DNA of 64,000 bases, from the NCBI GenBank assembly GCA_965153355.1, contig OZ231128.1, positions 9,610,001-9,674,000 on the forward strand, read 5' to 3'. The notes under the pieces are model-generated. The model had not been told where the DNA came from and ran no database searches. It worked only from the letters and a program-made list of their open reading frames with translations. This document shows, piece by piece, positions 29,323 through 42,398 of the stretch (positions are counted from its first letter, which is position 1; each line of letters opens with the position of its first letter). The DNA comes from Flaccisagitta enflata (taxonomy: Eukaryota; Chaetognatha; Sagittoidea; Aphragmophora). The translations under genes were made by a program, and so were the position numbers.

Positions 29323-29979
29323 AAAAGTGTCATTACGCGGGATTGGGGTGTCACAGTGGCATGAAATTTGGAGCGTATGTCCTTCAAGTAGTCCTCTATT
29401 AGATAGAAACCTGAAAAGTGATTAACTTTGAGAATTTATAGTGTTTTAAAAAAAGATGATCGGCATATGAAATAGCAAAAAAATCAGAAGGATCAAAATT
29501 TGTTGAAAATACAATATTTGAACAACTTAGCATTTGCGCAGTAGGATGAAATTTTTTGTACATCACATTGGAATGATGACAACTGTTTTAAAGCTGAGAA
29601 ATGATCAGATAATCTATTTTTGATAGGTTTTGCTTGTTATTTGCTTGTCCGACAAAATCCGGACATGCCAATGTGGCCAATTTGACCTGATTTTTATTAC
29701 CCTTAGGTAGGGGTAGTCAAAAAATGGTTTGGCAAGGTAATTCAGGTAGTTAGGGTCATCCAACTATAAAAACTTGTCACAATGCAATAGACATTGCGGT
29801 AACACTGTTAACGTGGTGGTGAGTCGGGTTCTCTCGTCGAAAAGAGATTGTGACATTCGCCATAATAAAGTGAATGTGCTCGTTTAACCAAGGACCGTCA
29901 CAGATACTCCCTGGCAACAGCCCAACAAGCAATATTCTTACCAAACGAGTTATGGAGAAGTAGTAGCAAATTTAATTCT

Positions 29980-30124
29980 AGTCGCGGACACCTTGCCGTG
30001 GCGGTCCGTTGGTCCGTCGGTCCATTGGTTAGTTGGTCCAAAATATTTTTGAATTGCTGGCGGTTTGCGCATTACTGCTCCCGCCCAACCAGCCGCGACT
30101 GAATTGCTGTGTATCCCGCCTTGT
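29980..30124 (-). mobile_element. Family A, short copy
   Basis: AGTCGCGGACACCTTGCCGT, GGTCCGTTGGTCCGTCGG core, GCTCCCGCCCAACC, GCCGCGACTGAATTGCTGTG and the end TATCCCGCCTTG. Confidence 0.7.
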
Positions 30125-30689
30125 TTGATGCGTCACCTCATCTTTTTAAGAGTGTCTGTCCATCCATCCGTATGTCGATCCATCCGGCCGCGGCCATACC
30201 TTTTCTAAAAATCCTGCTTACCATCTCTAATCACTAACCCCTGATCATTTTAGATGCACCCTCGCGTCTCTTGAGTTGAGTAATACATCTGACCAGCTTA
30301 ATCTTGCCCCTAACTCTTCCACCTCCATGATTGAATTTCTTTTCAAATTAAAATCTTTGGAGTTGGCAAAATCAAATTGAGATTTTTAGCTTAAAAGGCT
30401 ATATTTCATTGTTTTGTGGCTCAACGATTACATCTTTTACTTTCTCTTTTGTCCATACTACTATTGTGCTGATATTTCAAAATGATACCTAGGTTACTTG
30501 TAAACTTGGACGTTAAAGATAAGATTTGCAATATGCAAACGTGATTAAGAAGTTAGTCAAACTTCCTTGTCTGAAAAAGTTTTCTCTGCACAGAGATCAA
30601 AAGAGGATGCCCGATCAGGCTTGTAACCAATGTTTCCGCATTTTATCATTTTTTTATATACGTTGTTATCAAGAATCATGTCTAGATGT

Positions 30690-30762
30690 GTCTTGGATCA
30701 TGTCCTGGCTCATGTCCTGGGTCATGTCCTGGGTCATGTCCTGGGTCATGTCCTGAGTCATG
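30690..30762. repeat. 12-base minisatellite (CATGTCCTGGGT)n
   Basis: Five to six units of CATGTCCTGGGT. The Ser-Trp-Val-Met reading is a repeat artefact. Confidence 0.8.
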
Positions 30763-30867
30763 TTACTTTAAACCTTCATTTTTACGGAAACGAGATCCTT
30801 GAGACACTTGAACGCGTCTCTGCCAAAGCGTGAAGGAGAAAATCCTCCAGTTAGTCACGCCACATCG

Positions 30868-31084
<217 letters not shown>

Positions 31085-31090
31085 AAAAGG

Positions 31091-31351
31091 AATAAAAGAT
31101 AAGAAGAAGGACATTAAGGTTTGTGTGAATGTTGTGTGCGTCAAGCTCGGCATGTTAGGTAAGTGAATATGAATGCAGAATCTGCAGATAATATAGCCTT
31201 GCATGCAAAGACCGACAAAATGGGAGCGACTCTTTGATAGACAATTAAGAGAGGACAACCGTCAAGGAAAGCAGTAACGCGGAACATTTAGGTGAAAGAA
31301 GGAGAAGGAGAAAGAGATGTGGAGAGAGACACTTGATGACAGTGAGTAATG

Positions 31352-31352
<1 letters not shown>
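31091..31352. repeat. Direct duplicate block, copy 1
   Basis: It contains GTTGTGTGCGTCAAGCTCGG, CGACAAAATGGGAGCGACTC and GACACTTGATGACAGTGAGT. Copy 2 is at 31741-31998. Each copy is followed by a (GA)n tract. Confidence 0.85.
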
Positions 31353-31735
<383 letters not shown>

Positions 31736-31740
31736 AAGGA

Positions 31741-32405
<665 letters not shown>

Positions 32406-33023
32406 ATTCGTATATACCTTCCAGAGAATAAGCACTACCCTACACTGGTCAAATCAGCGGGGACCCAAGACAATAAGCTCGCGACAAGAGAAATTAACCT
32501 TTAGAGACAGACAGACACAAGGACAGACAGACTGACAGACAGGCCTCTTTGGAGCTGCTACCCAAAAAAGGAGAAAAAAAGTGATACAATCGTGGACAAA
32601 ACGAAGGGGAAATAAATGAGACAATGCACACGTCTTTAATGAAGAAATGGTCACACAATATCTTTTTTTTAACAAAACCATTTTTATACGGCATAATTAC
32701 AAAAGTTGGCACAAAAAAGGCACTACAAACCTATGGTGACACCGTTGAAAATATCTTTTACTAAAAGTAATCACAACGATATTTGGTATCCGGCAGAGAC
32801 TTGGTTACATTTGGATAAGCGTAATTACGAGCCCTGAATTCAAATTTCCAAAAACAGCAGCACTCAAGCAAAGAATAAAAGACTTTGGCTGATGGACCAA
32901 TATTTGTACCGAGAAATAAATAGAATGAAGGATGATGATTCCATTAGATATTATGTTGTTTTATAACAGGCAAAATAAAAAACCGGACGCTACCTTTTGA
33001 TCAAGGATTGCTCAGTAACTTAA
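32406..33023. other. No gene recognised; short ACAG tract
   Basis: GACAGACAGACAC at 32507-32545 next to CCTCTTTGGAGCTGCTACCC, a decayed family B end. The rest shows no exon. Confidence 0.4.
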
Positions 33024-33155
33024 CAAGGCCGGATACACGGCTACTGAAGTCGCGTGCGGGTGGGCAGAGGCCATATTTGAGGTCACCAGACCATTTGGGC
33101 AGAAGCAGTGAGGTCAAAGAAAAACAAGGCCAACACCTATAAGTCGCGTGCGAGA
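33024..33155 (+). mobile_element. Family A, core-less copy
   Basis: CAAGGCCGGATACACGGCTA, AGTCGCGTGCGGGTGGGCAG, TTTGGGCAGAAGCAGTGAGG, then a second partial start CAAGGCCAACACCTATAAGT and CGCGTGCGAGAC. The ACNG core is missing. Confidence 0.6.
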
Positions 33156-33195
33156 CTTAAATATATAATCGCCTGATTGTAGAAGAGCGTTATCT

Positions 33196-33340
33196 CCTGA
33201 TGATAATGACAATAATTACCTATTGACTTATAATTGCCTATAATGACCTATAATTACCTATAATTACCCATAATGAAATAATGACCTATGAGTACCTATG
33301 AAGACCTATCATTACCTATAATTTCATATGGATAGCCTCC
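33196..33340. repeat. ATTACCTATAATGACCTATA minisatellite, small array
   Basis: Ten-base units CCTATAATTA/CCTATAATGA. The same family as the 1.5-kb array at 38000-39150, 5 kb away. Confidence 0.8.
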
Positions 33341-34059
33341 ACCCATTCAGGTGGTAGCACCCATTTCAGAGGCAAAATAGCATCATTGGTGTTTTGACTG
33401 ACTGTTTATTGCAAAAAAGTTGCATATTCGTTTGATACCAGGGAGCACTGACACTATTTGTGTGAGGGGTATTACCCAAATTTTCATCGTTGATTTGACT
33501 GTGGCAATTTTGGCCTATTTTACCACTTTGTGAAGCAGCAATAGCACCTAAATGGTCAATTATACTAATTTTGGGGTGAGGAATTCGAATCTGCCATGAA
33601 AAATTACCTAAGATCAATATTTTGCTCAAAATCGCCATTCTTAGGGCCCTGATTGAGCATTTTTAGCACTTTATGCATAAAAAAAAACATTAAGAAAGGT
33701 AATAGTGGTGGTTCTATGTGCTATTTGAGTAATTTTGGGGAAGGGGAACTAGTTCTTTAGTCAAGAATGGTCAAAGATGAATGTTTTGAAAATTTACCAT
33801 CGCATTCATGGCCCCGATTGAGCTTTTTTTGGCCTTATTTTGGTAAAAAAAGTCATTAAATGAGGTAGCTGTCGCAAGTTCATTAGTAATCGTATCAATT
33901 TTGAGATAAGGAATCTATATCATTATTCAAAAATGGTCCAAGATCAATATCTTGATCAAAAACCATCATGCTTAGCTTTACTGGGCCCTTATTGAGTATT
34001 TTAATGCCTTTTTTGGGGAAAAAGACTTAGTGTTGCAGTAATGGCAGTTCCAAGTTACT

Positions 34060-34212
34060 AGTCGCGGACTAGCGACTCTATAAGAGGCATTGTCTGTCCG
34101 TCCGTTGGTCGGTTGGTCGGTCCGTGGTGGTCGAGTTGGAAAGTGTGAAAACATACATTTCCGCCCCTGCCCACCCGTCCGCGACTGGTATTGGCCGTGT
34201 ATCCGGCCTTGT
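34060..34212 (-). mobile_element. Family A, short copy (GTCGCGGAC subfamily)
   Basis: Hairpin AGTCGCGGACTAGCGACT, CTATAAGAGGCATTGTC, GTCC/GTTG core, GCCCCTGCCCACCCGTCCGC, GACTGGTATTGGCCGTGTAT, CCGGCCTTG. The 5' subterminal GTCCGCGACT pairs with the 3' AGTCGCGGAC. Confidence 0.8.
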
Positions 34213-34330
34213 TTTACCTCTTTAGGAGCAGCAGAAATCAATTCTGGAACCTAAAACGCCTCAAACAAAATTTTGATAGTTTACTGCCTCATCCAAAGCC
34301 CTGATGGAGCATACTTGGCCTTTGTAGTTG

Positions 34331-34607
34331 CTGACACGCAACCCTATAAGAGGCTTTGTCCAATGTCCATCTGTCAATCCGTCTGTTGGTTCGTTTGTCT
34401 GTAATGATCAAGTCAAAAAGTGGGATGTTGTTGTGAGGGATGTGGGTGATGTTGTGAGGGAGTGAGGGATGTGAGGGAGTGAGGGATGTTGTTCCACCTA
34501 TCATACTTGTTTGTGTATGTTTGTGCGTGGGGTTCAAGGTAGGGATGTGGATGGAGGTTTGATGCCCCTGCCCACTTGTCTGCAAAGATGTTATGACCCC
34601 CTGTCAC
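34331..34607 (-). mobile_element. Family A copy interrupted by a TIR element
   Basis: ACACGCAACCCTATAAGAGG, CTTTGTCC, GATGCCCCTGCCCACTTGTC and TGTTATGACCCCCTGTCAC. The terminal part resumes at 35121 (CCCTGTCACTTGTTT), after the insertion 34608-35120. Confidence 0.7.
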
Positions 34608-35120
34608 TCGGGTGTGTCAATATATAAAAGGTCTTTTGATCAGCTCATCATCATCAGGGAGTGTGAAGACACTAATTACAAGACACTTACCATTTTTATT
34701 TTTTTTAATTTCAATCATCTTCCGTTTTTTTAGCGCGAGTAAAGATTGTCAAAAATATATATACTTTTAGCGACTCTACCCAGTTTTGTTGAAAATGAGA
34801 CTGAACTATCATTCAAAAAATTATGTTTTTTTTGTTACTATTTCTTCTCATGAAAAGTAAAATATTTTGACCAATTCTTTTTAGATTAAAGAATAAGATA
34901 AGAAATGGGTTCTGATTTTTATTCTTATGATCAAGAATCCCGGTGCAAAACCAGCTGCACTACAATATACAAATTAGGGGCTAAATGGAGATTTGAAAAA
35001 AACGGAAGATGAATGAAATTAAGAAAAACAAAAATGGTAAGTACCTTAGAATTAGTGTCCCAACACTCCTTGATGATGACAATCTGATCAAAAAAGTTTT
35101 TTAGATTTTGACACACCCGA
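34608..35120. mobile_element. TIR element with 9-base target duplication
   Basis: TIRs TCGGGTGTGTCAA and its inverse enclose inverted arms (GTCTTTTGATCAGC... and ...CTGATCAAAAAAG). CCCTGTCAC flanks both ends (34599-34607 and 35121-35129). A nine-base duplication is typical of Mutator-like elements, but no transposase is present to confirm the superfamily. A partial relative follows at 35200-35310. Confidence 0.75.
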
Positions 35121-35129
35121 CCCTGTCAC

Positions 35130-35657
35130 TTGTTTGGGTAAAAACGAATCTTTAAAAGGTGGAGGAGGTTCCATGAGTTTTTTCTGTTGTCAATATAGAG
35201 AAGGGGTTTTGATCAAGCCATCAACATCATGACAAAGAAGAAATCATGTGAATTGTAAGACCTTCACTATTAGTAGTTTTTTGAATTTCATTCATCTATC
35301 ATTTTTTTAGGCACAGTGTCATAAATGCGCTGCCAAACTTTTGGACTTGATCATTATGGAAAGATAGATGAATAGACCAAAGGATGGACAAAGCCTTTTA
35401 TAGAGTCCCTAAATATGACTAAAGATAGTGTATGATGAATGATTTGATCAACTATTGCTTCATTCAGGACCCATCTTGAACATTTTTGGCCTTAATGGGT
35501 AGACAAGCAATGCAAGTAACAGGGCTAAGGCGTAGAACCTCGCCTACCCCCAACCTAAACACTCAACTGCAGAATCTTAATAGACTTAAACGCAAGTTAA
35601 AAATCAACACTATCCAATGCAAGGGTAACAGACCAAACTGACGGATAGATAGTTCCA
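35130..35657. other. No gene recognised; relative of the preceding TIR element
   Basis: GATCAAGCCATCAACATCAT and AATTGTAAGACC at 35215-35265 resemble the arms of 34608-35120. The rest is unclassified. Confidence 0.45.
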
Positions 35658-35661
35658 TATG

Positions 35662-36276
35662 CACTGCTGTCTCACACAAAGTTTGAGACAAGAATGACAT
35701 AACTATGCGGTTTTTTGCATTTTTTCATAGGTCATGGGCATACAAACCAAGAACCATCAAGTAGAAAATCTTTCCAGAGGCGCTTTTTTAAATAAATGAA
35801 AAATTCAATATCTTTAGCTTTATTTTTCATAAAAAAATTTTCAGGTTGGTTTAACCTTTTTTTCGAGAGTATATCGTTAATCCTGATAAAATTCTAATTC
35901 ATTTGATAGGTCGCTCTATATGGTTTTTATAAGAAATAAGTTTTTCATTTTTTAAGCCACCGTTCTAATTTTGTAACGGTGGCTTTGAAAATAAATTTTT
36001 TTTTTCTTATGAAAATCATATAGTGCGACCTATCAAATGAATCAGAAATTTATCAGATTTAACATCAGGCTGTCAAAAAAAAGCTTAAACCGACCTGAAA
36101 ATTTCTTTTTGAAAAATGAAGCTAAAATATTGAATTTTTCATTTTTCTCAAAAAGCGCTTCAGGAAAGATTTTCTACTTGATGGTTCTTGGTTTGTATGC
36201 CCATGACCTATGAAAAAATGCAAAAAACCGCATAGTTATATCATTCTTGTCTCAAACCTTGTGTGAGACAGCAGTG
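35662..36276. mobile_element. 615-bp palindromic TIR element, TATG flanks
   Basis: CACTGCTGTCTCACACAA ends and arms of nearly 300 bases (for example TGGTTCTTGGTTTGTATGCC) meet near 35969. TATG borders both ends. Non-autonomous. Confidence 0.8.
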
Positions 36277-36560
36277 TATGCTAATTCGAAAATTTTTTGG
36301 TGGGGATCTACAAAAAAATGAAAAAAAAAGATCAATATTTTGATGTACCACCGCCACTTTAGGGCCCAGATACAATCCTCTGGCAAAATCAATGTTAGTG
36401 GCAGCTTGACCCACCAATGCATCCACACACCATCATTTAGACCTGTGCAATTGACCTTGATATGGTTTAGAATCAGTACTTTGACCAAGTTGTTTACCAG
36501 ATTTAGTGCACATTACGTTGGTTTGCCAGTTTTATTCGCAAAGTAAGATGTATAAAAACG

Positions 36561-36750
36561 AGGCCGGATACACAGTTACTGAAGACGCGTGTGGGTGGGC
36601 AGGGGCCATATTTGAGGTCACCAGGTCATTTGGGCAGGAGCAGTGAGGTCAAAGAAATAAAATCGTAAAAAAAAGTAGTGTGACCGACAGACCAACCAAC
36701 TGACCAATCAACCGACCGACAGACAAAGCGAGTTGTAGCATTGCGTGCAA
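36561..36750 (+). mobile_element. Family A, full-length diverged copy
   Basis: GAGGCCGGATACACAGTTAC, GACGCGTGTGGGTGGGCAGG, TTTGGGCAGGAGCAGTGAGG, ACCAACCAACTGACC core, AAAGCGAGTTGTAGCATTGC. Confidence 0.75.
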
Positions 36751-36807
36751 TCTTCAATTTGGTCACCATTTTCATCACAATAGGTACGTTCAGAGCTCCA
36801 GATGCGG

Positions 36808-37024
36808 GGTCACAATATCTTTGAGGACCGGTAGGCAGGGGCATCCAACCCCCATCCCCACCCCAAACCCCACTCCAAACGCAAACATACAAAAAGAATC
36901 CAAAACACTCATTTTTCCTCTTTTCAACTCAATCATCAGGGACCAACGGACAGACGGACAATGGACCACGACCAGCAGACTGATAGACGGACAAAGCCTC
37001 TTAAAGAGTTGAATGTCCACATCT
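36808..37024 (+). mobile_element. Family A, GGGGTCACAATATC-start subfamily, copy 1
   Basis: GCGGGGTCACAATATCTTTG, GGTAGGCAGGGGCATCCAAC, CCAACGGACAGACGGACAAT core, AAAGCCTCTTAAAGAGTTGA, ATGTCCACATCT. Confidence 0.7.
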
Positions 37025-37074
37025 AAAAAAAAGAGTGAAAGGGGTAGGAGGAGTGAAAGGGGAGAGACAGAGAG

Positions 37075-37080
37075 AGAGAC

Positions 37081-37160
<80 letters not shown>
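37075..37160. repeat. (GA)n microsatellite
   Basis: GAGAGACA units then about 60 bases of pure GA. Confidence 0.95.
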
Positions 37161-37163
<3 letters not shown>

Positions 37164-37225
37164 CCACGGAATTTTCCCAATTGGATAGACTGATGGCTGG
37201 ACAAAAACTCTTATCTTGATACAAC

Positions 37226-37442
37226 AAGTGACGCGGGGTCACAATATCGTTGTGGACGGGTGGGCAGGGGCATCCGACCCCCATCCACACCCCATGCCCC
37301 CCAACCAATCCACATATCCAAAAGAGCATCCAAAACGCTTGTTTTTCCACTTTTCGACTTGTGGGTTACAGACCAATGGACCGACGGACGGACGGACCAA
37401 TGGTTGGGAAAAGCCTCTTATAGAGTTGCGTGTCCGCAACTA
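37226..37442 (+). mobile_element. Family A, GGGGTCACAATATC-start subfamily, copy 2
   Basis: GACGCGGGGTCACAATATCG, GACGGGTGGGCAGGGGCATC, ACCGACGGACGGACGG core, GCCTCTTATAGAGTTGCG and hairpin TTGCG-TGTC-CGCAA then CTAAAA. It gives the uninterrupted form of the copy split at 34607. Confidence 0.8.
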
Positions 37443-37999
37443 AAAATGTATCTAAAATTGGACCAGTCTTTTGTATAGAATAGTGTACATATTGAAGATT
37501 GGTGTAGAATATTTCCTTTCTAATTGTGGTGAACACTTTTCAGTTTAAAATTTACCTTTTACCGCACTTGCTTTTAAACAAGTTCAATGAGCATTGACAA
37601 ACAGCTCATTTGCATATTGCAGTAAATTAGAATTTCATATGGTATGACAAAGGCGTAGGATTTGTCTTACATAAATCTTCTGTGGCTGTCTTAGAATACA
37701 ATTATCTAATGATAAAGCTTAATTTTGTGAGGTTTTAAGAATTTATCACGGGTTAATTAACTTTTTAAAATCTATTTTTTCATCTCTTTTCACCCCTCAA
37801 TTGAAAACGGCCTATGTTTATAGTATACTATTTTTAAGTCATTTTGCTGCATGTAGGCCTTGACTTTATCTGACTAGTGCTGCCTGGGTTTTGTTAAATA
37901 TTCAATTTTTTTTTGTCAAACAGCTAGTCAATAGGCCAAAGTTGTTATTTCACCTCTGATATAGGGGCTAGGAGCCTGATTGGACTCAGATGGGTTATA
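37443..37999. other. No gene recognised
   Basis: AT-rich unique-looking sequence between a family A copy and the large ATTACCTATA array. Confidence 0.4.
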
Positions 38000-39150
38000 T
38001 CTAATATGGACCAATGATTACCTGTAATGACGTATGATTATCCATAATTACCCATAATTACCTATGATAACATAATGACCTATAATTACCTATAATGACC
38101 TATGATTACCTATAATTACCTATAATTACCCATAATTTGATAATGACCTACAAGCACCTATAAAGACCTATGATTACCTATAATTACATATGGACCAATA
38201 ATTACCTATATTGACCTATGATTACCCATAATTACCCATAATTACCTATCATAACATAATGACCTATAATTACCTATAATGACCTATGATTACCTATAAT
38301 TACCTATAATTGCATAAAGACCTAAAGTTACCTATAATTACCTATGATTAGCTACAATTACCTATAACTGAATAATGACCTATAATTACCTAAAATTGTC
38401 TATTGACATATAATTACCTATAATGACCTATAATTACCTATTATTACTTATAATTACATAATGACCTATAATTGCCTTTAATGACCTTTGATTACCTATA
38501 ATTACCCATAATTGCATAAAGACCTTTAATTACCAATAATTACCTATAATGACCTATAATGACCTATAATTACCTATAATTACAAAATGACTTATAATTA
38601 CCTATAATTACCTATAATTATCTATAATTACATAATGACCTATAATTGCCAATAATGACCTATAATTGCATAATGACCTATAATTACCTATTATGACCTA
38701 TAATTACCTATAATTACATAATGACCTGTAATTACCTATAATTACCTATAATGGCCTATAATTTCCTATAATTACCTATAATTACCTATAATTACCTATA
38801 ATTACCTATGATTACATACTGACCAATAATGACCTATAATTGCATAATAACCTATAATTACCTTAAATGACCTATAATTACCTACAATTGCATTATAACC
38901 TATGATTGCATAATAACCTATAATTACCTATACTTACCTATAATCACCTATAATGACCTATTTTTACCCATAATTATCTATAATTACCTATATTTACCTG
39001 TAATGACCTATAATTGCATAATAACCTATAATTACCTATAATGACCTATGATTACCTATAATGACCTATGATTACCTATAATGACCTATGATTACCTGTA
39101 ATTGCATAATGACCTATAATGACCTATAATTACCTATAATTATGTAAATA
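38000..39150. repeat. Ten-base minisatellite (CCTATAATTA / CCTATAATGA)n
   Basis: More than 100 units with ATTACATAATGA spacers every 30-60 bases, giving a higher-order ~50-base pattern. Confidence 0.9.
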
Positions 39151-39540
39151 AAAATTGACTTATACTGCCTTGAATTGACTTATACTGAGTTAAACTGACT
39201 TAAATTGACTTGAATTAACTTAAAATGACTTAAAATGACCTAGATTGACTTAAATTGACTAAAATTCAATAATGACTCAAATGACTTAATTTGACTTAAA
39301 TTTGACATAAAATGACTTAAATTGACTTATACTGCCTTAGATTGACTTATATTGAATTAAACTGAGTTAAATTGACTTGAATTAATAAAATGACTTAAAA
39401 TGACCTAGATTGACTTAAATTGACAAAAAATTCAATAATGACTCAAATGACTTAATTTGACTTAAAATGACTCAAAATGACTTAAAATGATCTAATTTGA
39501 CTCAAAATCACTTAATTGACTTAAAATGACTTGATAGGAA
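39151..39540. repeat. Ten-base minisatellite (TTAAAATGAC / TTAAATTGAC)n
   Basis: A second array of decamers, related in length and TGAC motif to the previous one. It contains a ~190-base internal duplication (39160-39330 and 39330-39500). Confidence 0.85.
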
Positions 39541-39567
39541 TAAAACGAATAAAAAAAGTAAAATGAG

Positions 39568-39680
39568 GACCGACCAACCAACCACTGACCGACCAGACCG
39601 ACTACCGACAACCGTCCGACCAACCGACCAGCAACCGACGGATGGACAAAGCTGTATAGAGTCGCGTGCACGCGACTAAA
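39568..39680 (+). mobile_element. Family A, 3' portion
   Basis: ACCGACCAACCAACC...GACGGATGGACAAAGC core, TGTATAGAGTCGCGTGCACG and CGACTAAAAA. The hairpin is GTCGCG-TGCA-CGCGAC. Confidence 0.75.
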
Positions 39681-39858
39681 AAGATAAACCCTTAAAATTC
39701 ATGATGATTTTAAAGAGCTTCAAAATATCTTTCATTTGAGCTCTCACAGAATGTTGTGGCTCGAAAACTCTAGAAATTATGATGCTTTAAAGATAACCAC
39801 TCAGAAATCTCAAATCTGGTTTCAATCCTTTTAGAGTAACTAACTTTGAATTGATATA

Positions 39859-40474
39859 CCATCTAGCTCATAAATATACGGACAGCTGGATGAAGATTTG
39901 CATTTTGAAATATATATCCCAATAAATTCATTTTTAGTAATCATATGGTATTTTGATTTATCAAGAACTTCTGAAACGAGTTTCTGTTGGATTGGTCTAT
40001 GATTTTTTGACTAAAATCAGTGTATCCTTTATTTCTCAGTAGGCAACAAAAAATCATCGATTTTTCTTTTGTTTTCTTTTGATATTCGATAATTTCAGAG
40101 CAGTATGTTTAACTACATCCTCCAATTGTTTAACTACATCCTCCAATTTTTTCAATATTCAAAATGTTTAGTAAAAATGTGATCTAATGAGGTCAAGCAG
40201 AATGGTTTTTGCCAATCTATTTGGATTTAGGAGCTCTTTCTATGTGAGTTGTCATTTAATGATTTCAATTGAAAACCTTTTGAATTCAATTTTGGTTAAA
40301 TGGCCAGTTTTTAAAACTGTCATTTAAAAACGGATTGAGCTACTGAGCTTTGCTTGGTCTTGGAATAAAGATTTTTTGTCATAGTTTGTTGATCTACTTT
40401 TATTTTTCTATTGGATATTGAAGTTTAGCTGCTATGCATATGGGTGGGTGTCCGTATATTTATGAGCTAGATAG
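39859..40474. mobile_element. 616-bp TIR element, TA target duplication
   Basis: Ends C(C/T)ATCTAGCTCATAAATAT plus ACGGACA in inverse orientation, about 27-base TIRs, TA at both sides. The interior is AT-rich with no coding. Confidence 0.8.
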
Positions 40475-41425
40475 TAGCTTGTAAACGAATAAAAATCATG
40501 ATTTCTGCTTGGTTCCATCTTGTAAAGAATTCAAAATACTTCATTTTTACCTTGAATTTCGTTCTAGTTATTCAATTTTTTCATTCTACAGAATATGTGA
40601 CACATAAAATGTCCTATTATCAGGAATATGTGACACATAAAATGTCCTATTATCAGGCGCAATAATTTGCTTTCAAGAATATGGGTATTGAATTTCAATA
40701 TTATGTCATTTGAAAACGACTTAAGCTAGAAATTTCTGCATGGGCTAGGTTTGTAGTTTGGAGTTTTTGAAGCCGTTTGAAATGCTCATGGATTTCAAGT
40801 AAAAATTAGATGCAGTTTTCAGTCAATTATGAAAAACTGAGCGTCCGGTTTTTATTTTTGCCATTGTTACTTGAGGTTCTGTGTTTCATGTATTTGTGCC
40901 TCATCCGATCACTTCTTGTTTCTATTTCTTCCTGAAAGCATGAAAATCAGCCCTTCCGCATCCTTGCATGTAAGTCATAGATTGTGGCCGGAACATAACC
41001 AGTGGTTGTGAGGGTGTGATGGCCGGATAATGGATACCAAGCATGAAAAAAAGGCGGAAAATAGTGATGCAAACGTGGAAAAAAAGATGGGGAAATAAGT
41101 GTATATAAATTGGCTTGAGTTTGATAAAGAAGTAGTCACACAACATCAATACTATTTCGATTGCTTCTTCAGACTTCCGGTGAGTGTTCGTTCACCACCC
41201 TTTGGACACTCCTCTCCTCGTGCTACATATACGGCTGCTCATCCAATGGCGAAAATTCAATTTATCGATGCAACAATACTTGTCTTTTTGTCGGACGGGA
41301 GGCGCACGCAGGCTTCCCCAATCAAAATGGGGAACATGTCGGGTGATTCGGGCTGATGTGGGTGTGATATGGGTGTGATGTGGAATGAAGTGGAATGATT
41401 TGGGGTAATATAAGCTGATGTGGGC
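40475..41425. other. No gene recognised
   Basis: A 31-base duplication (AGGAATATGTGACACATAAA) at 40588-40655. The remainder is unique-looking. A frame at 41099-41356 has no recognisable domain. Confidence 0.4.
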
Positions 41426-41575
41426 CCCACATTGTGGTGTTGATGTAGGGGGTGATATGTGGGTTGTGGTAGGGGTGATGTGTGGGGTGTGGTAGGGGTT
41501 ATACTTGGGGTGTGGTAGGGGTGATGTGTGGGGTGTGGTAGGGGTGATGTGTGGGGTGTGGAAGGGCTGACGCTG
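41426..41575. repeat. ~24-base minisatellite (GTGGTAGGGGTGATGTGTGG)n
   Basis: Five to six units of GGGGTGTGGTAGGGGTGATG type. Confidence 0.85.
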
Positions 41576-41662
41576 GATTGGAATTGACCGCCATTGGCAG
41601 AAGGCAATTTCCGTTTTCTTCCTGACAAAAGTTTTCTCTCACCTTAGGTCTCTTTTTGTTTC

Positions 41663-42238
41663 AGTGTGAAAGCCACCCTCAAAATAAGGTTTTTCCCTAC
41701 TTCTCAGTTCTTATTGATCTTTTTCCTATATTAGTTGCCCTCAACATTTTAGATCATGTTGAAACGGCTGAGGTACTCCCTCTCGAGGTTTAAAACAAAT
41801 GACCCCGCTCAAAAACAGATTTGGACATGGACTAGAGCATCATTTCTGAGACGTCGGTAGTATGAAAAAACATTGATTTTTATCGATTTTAAGATATAAA
41901 ATGAGATTGCTCTACTTTAGCCGCGTGGAATTCCTCTAAATTCATGGAATTGCTGTCTGTGCTCATTCTGTTGGTAGTGTAAACAAAATTTTGGGCCTGC
42001 AAATGTTGTGAGGCAAGATTTTTGCCTCGGTCTGAGGTTTGTCGGTTAGTATATGTGAACTTTCTAGGTCTAAATGGAGGGGTCAATGGCAAGATTTGAG
42101 AAATTTGACTAGGTTCAGTGAAAGAACAGTGTTTGAGCAGTCAGCAGCTTGAATTTTGACGTCTCAATGGATATCCTAGTAGGGCTACAGTGGTATCCTT
42201 TTAAAGTGGGAAAAATGGGATTTCTACTGGTTTGCACT
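41663..42238. repeat. 575-base direct repeat, copy 1
   Basis: From GTGTGAAAGCCACCCTCAAA to CTACTGGTTTGCACTC. Copy 2 (42399-42974) differs at only a few sites over the whole length. Confidence 0.9.
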
Positions 42239-42398
42239 CATATAAGGGGCAAGGTGACATGAAATTTTTTGAAGAGAGCTGTTTAAAGATATTTTTATAT
42301 TTAAAAAGCTTGGTTATGATAGAAAATGAAATAATATTAAGAAAAATGACATTTTTTTTCATTTTTTTACCAAAAGTTTACTACACATAACTGTTTAA

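Noticed and set aside
41099-41356. 85-codon frame as a small gene
   Set aside because: No domain, signal or splice context was recognised and alternative frames overlap it.
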